Below are positions 1 to 6,862 of a stretch of 37,513 bases of DNA, in pieces. Under the pieces are notes generated by a model. The model was not told the origin of the DNA, did no database searches, and saw only the letters and a program-made list of their open reading frames with translations. Every line of letters starts with the position of its first letter. Position 1 is the first letter of the stretch. This DNA is from Ignavibacteria bacterium (GTDB taxonomy: Bacteria; Bacteroidota; Ignavibacteria; UBA10030; SZUA-254). The stretch covers positions 1-37,513 of the forward strand of contig JACOSY010000017.1 in the NCBI GenBank assembly GCA_016178595.1, written 5' to 3'. A program made the translations under genes and the position numbers.

Positions 1-1
1 C

Positions 2-181
2 ACCCTGATGCAGGGTGTGCAAGATGCAGGCTATCACACGATGGAGTGGAATAGTCATGACGGACAGGGCTTGAACGTCCCGACCGGCATGTACTTCATG
101 CGCATGACGGCCACGTCAACTGATCAGCAGCAGCAGCAGCAGCAGTTCTCCGCTGTCCGCAAGATCATGCTCATGAAGTGA
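2..181 (+). CDS. T9SS cargo protein, C-terminal end only (5' truncated by window edge)
   Basis: An open frame enters from the left edge and stops at TGA 179-181, giving the last 59 residues of a protein. They match the second half of a T9SS type A sorting domain: D-A-G-Y-H, a W-N-S-H-D-G turn, T-G-M-Y-F-M-R-M, and the terminal R-K-I-M-L-M-K. Known family role: this fold directs periplasmic cargo through the T9SS translocon for cleavage and surface attachment or release. The W-N/D-G turn is the flavour also seen in the cargos ending at 13383, 25688 and 34307, so the missing body may carry the G-W-N module they share (inference). Seven consecutive CAG codons (seven Gln) sit in the loop before the last strand. 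The function of the protein body cannot be seen. Confidence 0.85.
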   Translation, partial: TLMQGVQDAGYHTMEWNSHDGQGLNVPTGMYFMRMTATSTDQQQQQQQFSAVRKIMLMK

Positions 182-194
182 GTATTACCCTATA

Positions 195-240
195 CGAAGC
201 ACTCTGTGCATCGACTGCAAGGTGGTGACAGAGTGCTTCG
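195..240 (+). terminator. Hairpin downstream of the truncated cargo gene
   Basis: A perfect 13-bp inverted repeat (CGAAGCACTCTGT at 195-207, ACAGAGTGCTTCG at 228-240) encloses a 20-nt loop, 14 nt after the stop codon. It has no T-run after it, so it is either a weak intrinsic terminator or a 3'-end stabilising hairpin. Confidence 0.55.
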
Positions 241-335
241 ACAAGGGTTCGCGGAAACGAGCATTATCTTCCTAAGCTAAGACTAAAAGACAATAACCAC
301 TAATTTCATCATCCACATCAAACAGTGAGGTTTCT

Positions 336-2195
336 ATGAAGAAGCTTAACGGCTTTTCCCTCCTCTACCTCGGAGTATGTATCGTATTGCTGCTGGTGGT
401 AGGGCAGAGTGGCTTGGCACAACAGATTCGGATCATTGCGACAGATGGCGTGGGTCAGGATACAGTCATTTTGGGTCTGAATGCTGCGGCGACAAACCAT
501 ATCGATCCAGGACTCGGGGAAGAGGAACAGCCGCCATTATCGCCGACATTCGATTACCGGTCGGTGAGCAATGGCCACACGGTAGGACGAGACACCTGCC
601 TCCAGGGTCTGAAGAAAAATTTTCATCGGTTGGTCACGGTCACGCAGACCGATCAGTGGAAGCTTCAATTCCAATCCGATGCAAATGGTAGTGCAGTCAA
701 TTTCTCATGGACGATTCTGAATTCGGGCGCAAACGGCTGGGAATTGGAAGATGGCCAGGCCGGGGCGGTATTTCCACCCGTCGACATGGTTGCAAACTCC
801 TCTTTTGTGCACCCGGTCAACAGTACCGATCCGCAAGTTGCCTATGTGAACTATTACGATGGAACGAAACTGCGCACAGCAACCTCGCACGAGCTTGCCG
901 ATGCGCCTGATGCCAAAGGTCACAACGCAGGCAAGCCGATCAAGCAGAAGGCCGACAAGTACCTCCAGTGCTTCACCATCAGCGGTGGCGCAGTCCATAC
1001 AACATTGCACCTGGTGTTTAGCAGTGTCGTAGTATATTTCCCGTCCCTCGGCGGTTTTGGGGGCGCGGCGAACGCTGATCTAAAGGGAAAGGACTGGGTC
1101 CTGAGTGGCGGTGCTCATGGAGACGCTGTGATTATCTGCGTATGGGTGAAGGGCGGCAAGGCCCCGAGTGTGGCCTACGGCTGGGATGCTGATCCTCCGA
1201 AGAATAAGACCGCAGTGCTGAAGCCCGGCGGGGTTGCACTCAATCCGATGCCCAACTGGTGGAACGTGATCATTGAGTTGTTCAACCAGGGTGTTTTCCC
1301 TGACTTGCTGCACAACGGCAAAGTTGCCGGCCTCCATGTCGGAATCGGTAATCCACCGGACGACAAGACAGGAAAACTTGTCTATCATCCGAAGTATGGC
1401 GACATTTATAAGACCCTTTTCAAGAAGGGGACGTATCAGGATAACTCGCCTGACTGCTTGAGCGGTTTCGATCCGGACCGAGTTGCGAAGATGATCACGA
1501 AGCCGCAGAAGAGCCTGCCGCCCGATAAGCACAACAACAAGCTGTTGGGCGATGCCGTTGCCTTCCGCGTTAACCTTGGGATCGATCAGGCGGCAAAGGT
1601 CTCTGGTGCTGCTGGAATTCTCGCCACGCTGAAGTACAAACATCCCGGCAATCCATTTGATGGAAAGACCGTCAGCGCGATCAATGATTCAATTGATGCT
1701 ATCATGGCTTGCGGCGGCACGTTTACACCGGCGGAGCTTGATGTACCGCTTGCTGAAATCAATAATGCCTTCAGCGGCTCCTTTGACACCGTTGCATGGG
1801 CCGGGAAACTGATCTTGAAGGGCGTGAAAGCTATCGGCAAGAGCGGCGTTCTCTATCGTAACAGCCTTGAAGCTGTGCCGGTGATGGCGTTGCCGCCGTT
1901 CCGTGCCGAGACGCAGACGCCGTTGGCGTTCAAGCTCGAACAGAACTACCCGAACCCCTTCAACCCGACGACGACGATCGACTTTACGCTGCCGGCTGAA
2001 GGGATCGTGACGCTGAAAGTCTACAATCTCCTGGGACAGGAAGTGGCAACGCTTCTGAACCATGAGCAAATGGATGAGGGTGACCAGACGGTTGACTTCG
2101 ACGCGTCCGCGCTCTCCTCGGGTGTCTACTACTACCGCCTCATCCTCAACGACGGCGAATTCACTGCCGTCAGGAAGATGATGCTGCTGAAGTAA
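336..2195 (+). CDS. T9SS-exported protein of unknown function with module A before the sorting domain
   Basis: This 619-residue protein starts with a clear signal peptide (M-K-K then a hydrophobic stretch to about residue 28, cleavage near L-A-Q). The body, about residues 30-390, is one I do not recognise; part of it (about 95-190) reads as beta-rich and secreted. Residues about 398-505 hold module A (H-N-N-K-L-L-G-D-A-V-A-F-R-V-N-L), shared with the proteins ending at 22460, 28165 and 30571. The P-D-C-L-x-x-F-D stretch just before it resembles P-S-C-L-D-T-F-N in the protein ending at 22460, so the homology extends upstream. Residues about 531-619 are a full T9SS type A sorting domain with the F-D-A-S flavour and an R-K-M-M-L-L-K tail. 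ATG 336 follows a GTGAGG-like site. It probably forms its own transcription unit, flanked by hairpins on both sides. Export via T9SS is confident; the role is unknown. Confidence 0.9.
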   Translation: MKKLNGFSLLYLGVCIVLLLVVGQSGLAQQIRIIATDGVGQDTVILGLNAAATNHIDPGLGEEEQPPLSPTFDYRSVSNGHTVGRDTCLQGLKKNFHRLVTVTQTDQWKLQFQSDANGSAVNFSWTILNSGANGWELEDGQAGAVFPPVDMVANSSFVHPVNSTDPQVAYVNYYDGTKLRTATSHELADAPDAKGHNAGKPIKQKADKYLQCFTISGGAVHTTLHLVFSSVVVYFPSLGGFGGAANADLKGKDWVLSGGAHGDAVIICVWVKGGKAPSVAYGWDADPPKNKTAVLKPGGVALNPMPNWWNVIIELFNQGVFPDLLHNGKVAGLHVGIGNPPDDKTGKLVYHPKYGDIYKTLFKKGTYQDNSPDCLSGFDPDRVAKMITKPQKSLPPDKHNNKLLGDAVAFRVNLGIDQAAKVSGAAGILATLKYKHPGNPFDGKTVSAINDSIDAIMACGGTFTPAELDVPLAEINNAFSGSFDTVAWAGKLILKGVKAIGKSGVLYRNSLEAVPVMALPPFRAETQTPLAFKLEQNYPNPFNPTTTIDFTLPAEGIVTLKVYNLLGQEVATLLNHEQMDEGDQTVDFDASALSSGVYYYRLILNDGEFTAVRKMMLLK

Positions 2196-2213
2196 GGTAC
2201 TAATCTTATCAAT

Positions 2214-2249
2214 CCTGGGATCTTACGGCGACAGCTTGAAGATCCCAGG
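2214..2249 (+). terminator. Hairpin after the 336-2195 gene
   Basis: A perfect 11-bp inverted repeat (CCTGGGATCTT 2214-2224, AAGATCCCAGG 2239-2249) with a 14-nt loop lies 19 nt after the stop codon. There is no T-tract, so termination strength is uncertain. I see no gene in the rest of the 2196-2446 gap. A near match to the Bacteroidota -7 element (TAGATTTT, 2368-2375) lacks a convincing upstream TTG. Confidence 0.5.
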
Positions 2250-2446
2250 TTGGTAAAGCCCGACGATGTAGTGTAACATCCTCATTTACACACGATCGTC
2301 TCTTGGTATTCGGTGAAAGGAGTGTGACGAACGTAAGGGGATAGTAATATTATCAAGTTTTTTCCGGTAGATTTTGTGTAAACGTTGTAATCTAAAACTC
2401 TCTAATCCACCATATTCACTAACAATTCATCAAAAGGAGTAAAAAC

Positions 2447-3016
2447 ATGAAAAGCTTCATGTTTGTTGCAACACTCGCTGTCGTTCTCAGCCTGAGCTTG
2501 AGCAGTTCTGCATTCGCAGGCGGTTATGCTTCAGCGTCGGCACTGCTCACCTTTACGGTAGATCATGCCTTGACAATCACAGGTCAGGAAGTTGACTACA
2601 CGGGGTTAACGCAGGGCCAGTGCTACACCTTCACAACCGACGGATACATTCAGCCGGCGCCGGAAGGCTGGGACAATACCGCACCGATACCTCCGCTTCT
2701 TTATACGGTTGATGATGCCAACCCGAACGATGTCGTCGAGTTTGACTTCATTCTTCCCAACCAAGCGGTATCGGTCGGTACCCCCGGCATCGGTAGCATT
2801 GCCCTTTCTGACTGGGTGTTTGGGTACGATCCTGCGGCAGCGGGTGTGAGCTTCACCGTTCAGCAGGCGATTACCGGTCCGGTTACCGCGCAAGTCAATC
2901 CGGGCGGCGGTATTTTTCTAGGATGGAAGGCGTGCGTCGGTGCAGGAGTTGAAGGTGCTACCGATACATTCCAGGCGGACGTGATTCTCGAAGCACATTA
3001 TGTCACAACGCCGTAA
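2447..3016 (+). CDS. Secreted pilin-like subunit of a chaperone-usher locus (DUF4402-like)
   Basis: This 189-residue protein has a textbook signal peptide (M-K-S-F start, hydrophobic core, cleavage near A-F-A-G at residue 24). The mature part is short, beta-rich and almost free of charged clusters. It has two cysteines (C59 and C163) that could form a disulfide. The ending (about 155-186: F-L-G-W-K-A-C-V through Q-A-D-V-I-L-E-A-H-Y) resembles the last strands of DUF4402-type subunits, whose usual form is F-x-V-G-G-T-L then G-T-F-x-V-T-V-x-Y; this match is from memory. The next two genes encode a PapD-like chaperone and an usher, which strongly suggests that this is the structural subunit they secrete. 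A strong Shine-Dalgarno (AAGGAG 2434-2439, 7 nt from ATG) fits high expression. It has no T9SS sorting domain. Confidence 0.75.
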   Translation: MKSFMFVATLAVVLSLSLSSSAFAGGYASASALLTFTVDHALTITGQEVDYTGLTQGQCYTFTTDGYIQPAPEGWDNTAPIPPLLYTVDDANPNDVVEFDFILPNQAVSVGTPGIGSIALSDWVFGYDPAAAGVSFTVQQAITGPVTAQVNPGGGIFLGWKACVGAGVEGATDTFQADVILEAHYVTTP

Positions 3017-3080
3017 TCGAGCGTAGCCCCTCTGCGGTGGTGTGTCTATCGTAAGGGTAGTGCTCAGATATACTCTACTA

Positions 3081-3156
3081 GTGCAAAGAGGAAGTCTGAT
3101 TGTTTGAGACGCTATAATAAGTTGAGGGTCTCAGTGCAGGCTTCCTCTTTTTGCAC
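3081..3156 (+). terminator. Large hairpin between subunit and chaperone genes, candidate attenuator
   Basis: The outer arms at 3081-3098 (GTGCAAAGAGGAAG...) and 3137-3156 (...CTTCCTCTTTTTGCAC) pair over about 17 bp with a two-T bulge. An inner 6-bp stem (TGAGAC 3105-3110 with GTCTCA 3128-3133) extends it. It lies 64 nt after the subunit stop and 110 nt before the chaperone start. The T-run is inside the closing arm. It could partially terminate transcription or protect the upstream mRNA, so that the subunit is made in excess of chaperone and usher. Confidence 0.6.
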
Positions 3157-3266
3157 TGTGTGTTGTGTAAGGAGGAATAAGAATTATCGGTGAAGAGTGA
3201 TCATTGATTGGTATGCTCTGATAATCGTGCTACACTCATGTTTGTGAAAGGAGACCTCTGTACGGT

Positions 3267-4133
3267 ATGGTTGCAGGCCTAAGTAAGAGAAGGTGGACGC
3301 GAAGTATATGGAGTGGTCTGTTCGTCGTCGTTTGTTCATTGACCACGGCGACAAGTGGGGTGAAAGTTTCACCTGTCCAACTCCTCGTCGTTGCGCCATC
3401 GCGAAGTGCGGCACTAAGAGTTCATAACCCTTCCGATAAGGAAGAACGGGAAATGTGGATGGAGGTGAAGTACGGGTACCAGACGACGGATGAGAAAGGC
3501 GCTCCGCACGTCGTGATCGTTCCGGCAGATTCCGGCGGAGCGAAATCAGCGGCACGATGGATTCGAGCATACCCTGAACGGTTCGTGTTGCAGCCGAATG
3601 CTACGCAAATTGTACGCGTCGTAGCGTCAGCGCCGCCAGATTTGCCCGACGGAGAATACTGGGCTCGAATCGTTGTCTCATCAAAGCCTCTCGGCGCACG
3701 GCGGATCAAGGATGCAGGCGCCTCACCGCTGCCGCGTGGGGGATTTATCACGATAGAAAAGGCAGATCTACCGTTTCATTATAGGAAAGGAAAGTTAACT
3801 TCAGGACTTGTTCTACGGAATGTCAATACGACGCCCGGAAAAGACAGTATGCGTGTTGCCGTCGATCTTCAGAGGATTGGAAATACATCATACTGGGGAA
3901 CTTTGACCTGTCGATTACGGGATCATTCGGGGAATGTCGTGAGCGTGTACAAGAAAAATCTTGTTGTGTACCAGGACGAGACATACGTATACTCCCTCCG
4001 GACAGCGAATGTTCCCGCAGGGGAATATACGTTCGAATTGAATTTCAGCAACAAGGAAGGAAGCGACATGGTCAGACAATATGCCGCTGAGAGTGAGGCA
4101 GTGAATTATTCCACGAAGATTAATTTACAGTAG
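3267..4133 (+). CDS. PapD-like periplasmic pilus chaperone
   Basis: This 288-residue protein begins with a basic n-region and hydrophobic core (signal peptide to about residue 31). The first domain starts with V-S-P-V-Q-L-L-V-V-A-P and A-A-L-R-V-H-N-P-S (about 33-55), the typical opening of PapD-fold chaperones. Around residues 105-135 it has the G1-strand region (E-R-F-V-L-Q-P-N-A-T-Q-I-V-R-V-V followed by L-P-D-G-E-Y-W-A-R-I), which in this family zips into pilin subunits by donor-strand complementation. The second half (about 165-280) would be the C-terminal Ig-like domain. In this family the chaperone folds subunits in the periplasm and delivers them to the usher. An AAGGAG-like site (about 3247-3253) precedes ATG 3267. 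Only 6 nt separate its stop from the usher gene, so the two are probably co-translated. Divergent from gamma-class chaperones; the family call is confident from motif plus context. Confidence 0.85.
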   Translation: MVAGLSKRRWTRSIWSGLFVVVCSLTTATSGVKVSPVQLLVVAPSRSAALRVHNPSDKEEREMWMEVKYGYQTTDEKGAPHVVIVPADSGGAKSAARWIRAYPERFVLQPNATQIVRVVASAPPDLPDGEYWARIVVSSKPLGARRIKDAGASPLPRGGFITIEKADLPFHYRKGKLTSGLVLRNVNTTPGKDSMRVAVDLQRIGNTSYWGTLTCRLRDHSGNVVSVYKKNLVVYQDETYVYSLRTANVPAGEYTFELNFSNKEGSDMVRQYAAESEAVNYSTKINLQ

Positions 4134-4139
4134 CTTCCG

Positions 4140-6752
4140 ATGAAGAAGCATTCTTCTTTACTGGCGGTGTGTTCTCAAATCCTTCTCGGATCGTTGTTCT
4201 GCACCACGATCTGGGCACAGAGTGTGGCGAAAGGTCCGCGTCCTGGCGAGCAAACGATTCCTGTTGTACTCTCAGTTCGGGGAGCTGGCAGCGTAGAATT
4301 TGACGTCATTGCCCGAAACGAGAAATACTATCTTCCCCTTGTCACGATTTTCAAGTTCCTGCGCGTCAGCGCGGAATACGATGCACGTACCGGCGTTGTC
4401 GAAGGCTTTTTCCTGTCGCCCGACAACCGATATCGTATTGATGCAGGCAGCAATACATTTAGAATACGTGATACCAGCGGGGCTATTTCAACAGATGACT
4501 ACGTGGTGCAGCCACAGGATTTTTATTTACGGGAAGACCTCTACCAGCAATTCTTCGGTATTGAGTTGAAGTATCGTCCGGTCAGACTCGACGTTTTACT
4601 GCGCACAAAATTACTGCTCCCCGTTTTCTTGGAACGGAAACGGGAGATGGCAAGAAATGAACAGCTCTTGCTGCAAGGGTATCAGCCAGAGGTAGGGTAT
4701 TCCCTGCCGCATACGCATCCCTTGTTAGCAGGCGGTAGACTCGATTACCGATTTGTTACCTCGAGTTCGTCACGTATAGCGCCACAATATCGCTATTTCC
4801 TCGATCTCGGCAATCGGTTTCTCGGCGGCGATTTGAAGACAAATCTTCAGGGCGTTATTAATCGTCCCATTAAGTCCGAGGATTTCTTAATCAGTTGGCA
4901 ATACGCGTTTCTCGATCAATCGTTCATCCGGCAAATTAATCTCGGTGATATGTTCTCAACGGGGCTTCGAGCGCAGAGGATATTTGGCGGTGAGATTACA
5001 AATCGGCCTGCGCCGCGGCGTTTGCTGTTTGCCGAAGACGAGTTTAGCGACTTCATTGGAGTCAATCATACCGTTGATTTCTACAAAGGAGCGTCCGTCA
5101 TTCAGTCTGAATCTTCAGACCCTGCCGGACTGTACCGCTTCCAGAGCGTCTTACCGTACGGCATTTCGAACTACAGCGTCAAAGAATATGATCAATATGG
5201 CGCCGAACATGTCTCAGAATACCGGATTATTGTTCCTGTATCGATGTTGCCTCCCGGCGAGGTGGAGTACAGCCTCATGGGCGGAACAATACGTCCCGGC
5301 AGGCATGATTGGAACAGCACGTTCAACATGTCATGGGGAGTGAGTAATAGACTTACTATGGGCGGCGGCATCGATTATCTCGGGCAAAGCGGTATTCATA
5401 CCAGATTCTTTCCATCGCTGACCTCTACCGCTCGTGTTACTGATATTGCCGTACTCGATGCAACGATCGCGCCGAGTGCATACTCCACTGTGGTGTTCTC
5501 TGTCTTCTACCCTTCGACGCTGGGTGGTTCGATTTCATATACGAGATACGGTACGAATTCTTTCTATAATTCTCTGAATGCACTTGATGATGCGATATTG
5601 ACGTTCAATGTGCCTATTCGCCTGCCTTCACAGCCGTTGCTTTTTAGCTTTATTCTTCGGCAGACGAGTCTCACAGATCGGCGGATCCGAGGATTGCAGG
5701 CGACCTCAAGTTTTGGAACCGGTCTTTTCGGAGTTCGGTTGAACGAGATCTTCTCATGGGATCAGGATGCATTTTCTTCATCGAGACTGACTCAGCATAA
5801 TAGCAGAGTGACTCTGACGACGGTTCTTCCGAGGGGTATTTTCCTGCGCGGCACTATGACCTATGACCATTTGCTAAATAATGTGCCCGATCTTCGAATT
5901 ACCGCGTCGCTTCCGCTCAAGCAAAATGCACTTGTGAGCGCGTTCGTTGATCGAGACTATATTTCACACATTTCCACGTATGGTCTTCAACTGACCTACT
6001 ATTTTCCGTTCTCCGTTTTCCGCGGCTCGGTTACTCGAGAAGGAGGCGACGGGACGTATGGCTTTACGGGAAGTATCGCAGGATCGGTCGCTTTCGTGGG
6101 TGAGAGAGGCCGGTTCGTCTTTGACAACTTGAATCAAGTCGGGTTTGGAAGCGTGTTTGTGAATCCTTTTGTAGATCTGAATGGAAACGGTGCACAAGAC
6201 GCTGGTGAGGAGCAGATTGCAAAAGCACGGTTTGGCTCTCGGGTGGGCATTGAGGGAGGGTCTCAGGTGAAATATGAGTCTCCTCTCGGCTACCGGATGA
6301 AAAGAACTCTTCCCTATGAATGGTATACGGTTACGCTCGATTCTCTTTCGCTGGAGGATCCCAAGTGGGTGCCGAGGTTCCAGACGTTTGCAGTTTTTTC
6401 CGAGCCGGATCAAGTACGCGTTGTAGATCTACCGATAGTTGTTGGTGGAATTGTGCGCGGCACCGTACAGGAACAAACATCGACTGGACTGAAGCCGGTC
6501 GACGGGATGAATGTACGCATCGAATCGGAAGAGATAGAGAAAGGGTTCCCCAAATATAAGAAAGCCATGAGAACGTTCTCAACGGGGGAATTCGAGTTTC
6601 TCGGTGTACCACCCGGGCGTTATACGGTTACTGTTAATGAAGATCAGGCAGCGACTCTTGGCCGCGTTGTCGAGAAGCCCAGACTGTCAATAGAAGTTGC
6701 CGTAAAACCAGAAGGTGATGAAGTCAATGGCGTCAACTTCTTGCTCAAGTAA
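4140..6752 (+). CDS. Outer-membrane usher, divergent archaic/sigma-like class
   Basis: This 870-residue protein has a signal peptide (cleavage near I-W-A-Q, residue about 26). An N-terminal periplasmic region (about 35-160) is followed by a long beta-barrel region (about 190-650) with alternating aromatic strands. Within it, residues about 313-365 look like the usher plug (G-A-S-V-I-Q, then G-L-Y-R-F-Q-S-V-L-P-Y-G-I-S-N-Y and V-K-E-Y-D-Q-Y-G). The plug is followed by the characteristic G-x-I-R-P-G-R and W-G-V-S-N-R-L-T-M-G-G-G stretch. The C-terminal part has V-D-L-N-G-N-G-A-Q-D-A-G-E-E (about 678-692), as in archaic ushers. It ends with a carboxypeptidase-regulatory-like beta sandwich (about 765-870, P-P-G-R-Y-T-V-T-V). 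The role is translocating and assembling subunits at the outer membrane. It lies directly after the chaperone gene with no obvious Shine-Dalgarno. It could be called a generic TonB-like regulatory-domain protein if context were ignored, but barrel plus plug plus chaperone favours usher. Confidence 0.82.
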   Translation: MKKHSSLLAVCSQILLGSLFCTTIWAQSVAKGPRPGEQTIPVVLSVRGAGSVEFDVIARNEKYYLPLVTIFKFLRVSAEYDARTGVVEGFFLSPDNRYRIDAGSNTFRIRDTSGAISTDDYVVQPQDFYLREDLYQQFFGIELKYRPVRLDVLLRTKLLLPVFLERKREMARNEQLLLQGYQPEVGYSLPHTHPLLAGGRLDYRFVTSSSSRIAPQYRYFLDLGNRFLGGDLKTNLQGVINRPIKSEDFLISWQYAFLDQSFIRQINLGDMFSTGLRAQRIFGGEITNRPAPRRLLFAEDEFSDFIGVNHTVDFYKGASVIQSESSDPAGLYRFQSVLPYGISNYSVKEYDQYGAEHVSEYRIIVPVSMLPPGEVEYSLMGGTIRPGRHDWNSTFNMSWGVSNRLTMGGGIDYLGQSGIHTRFFPSLTSTARVTDIAVLDATIAPSAYSTVVFSVFYPSTLGGSISYTRYGTNSFYNSLNALDDAILTFNVPIRLPSQPLLFSFILRQTSLTDRRIRGLQATSSFGTGLFGVRLNEIFSWDQDAFSSSRLTQHNSRVTLTTVLPRGIFLRGTMTYDHLLNNVPDLRITASLPLKQNALVSAFVDRDYISHISTYGLQLTYYFPFSVFRGSVTREGGDGTYGFTGSIAGSVAFVGERGRFVFDNLNQVGFGSVFVNPFVDLNGNGAQDAGEEQIAKARFGSRVGIEGGSQVKYESPLGYRMKRTLPYEWYTVTLDSLSLEDPKWVPRFQTFAVFSEPDQVRVVDLPIVVGGIVRGTVQEQTSTGLKPVDGMNVRIESEEIEKGFPKYKKAMRTFSTGEFEFLGVPPGRYTVTVNEDQAATLGRVVEKPRLSIEVAVKPEGDEVNGVNFLLK

Positions 6753-6848
6753 TCAAGATATTTTTTTTCTGTTGTATGTTTCGCGGCAGTAGTTTTTGGA
6801 TGAATGGAGTTGATATGTGCAGAGAGCAGACTGATAAAAAATGGATTT

Positions 6849-6855
6849 GGGGAGG
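6849..6855 (+). promoter_or_regulatory. Strong Shine-Dalgarno that sets the GTG start at 6863
   Basis: GGGGAGG at 6849-6855 sits 7 nt before GTG 6863, and the codons from there give a compact signal peptide (K-F-L-I-F-F-V-C-L-A-W). Upstream in-frame ATGs at 6776, 6800 and 6815 would add 16-29 mostly polar residues in front of it. Confidence 0.6.
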
Positions 6856-6862
6856 ACGTATC

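Noticed and set aside
2340-2376. Promoter for the pilin-like gene (TAGATTTT at 2368-2375)
   Set aside because: The -7-like box is good, but there is no TTG 19-21 nt upstream, so I did not call it.
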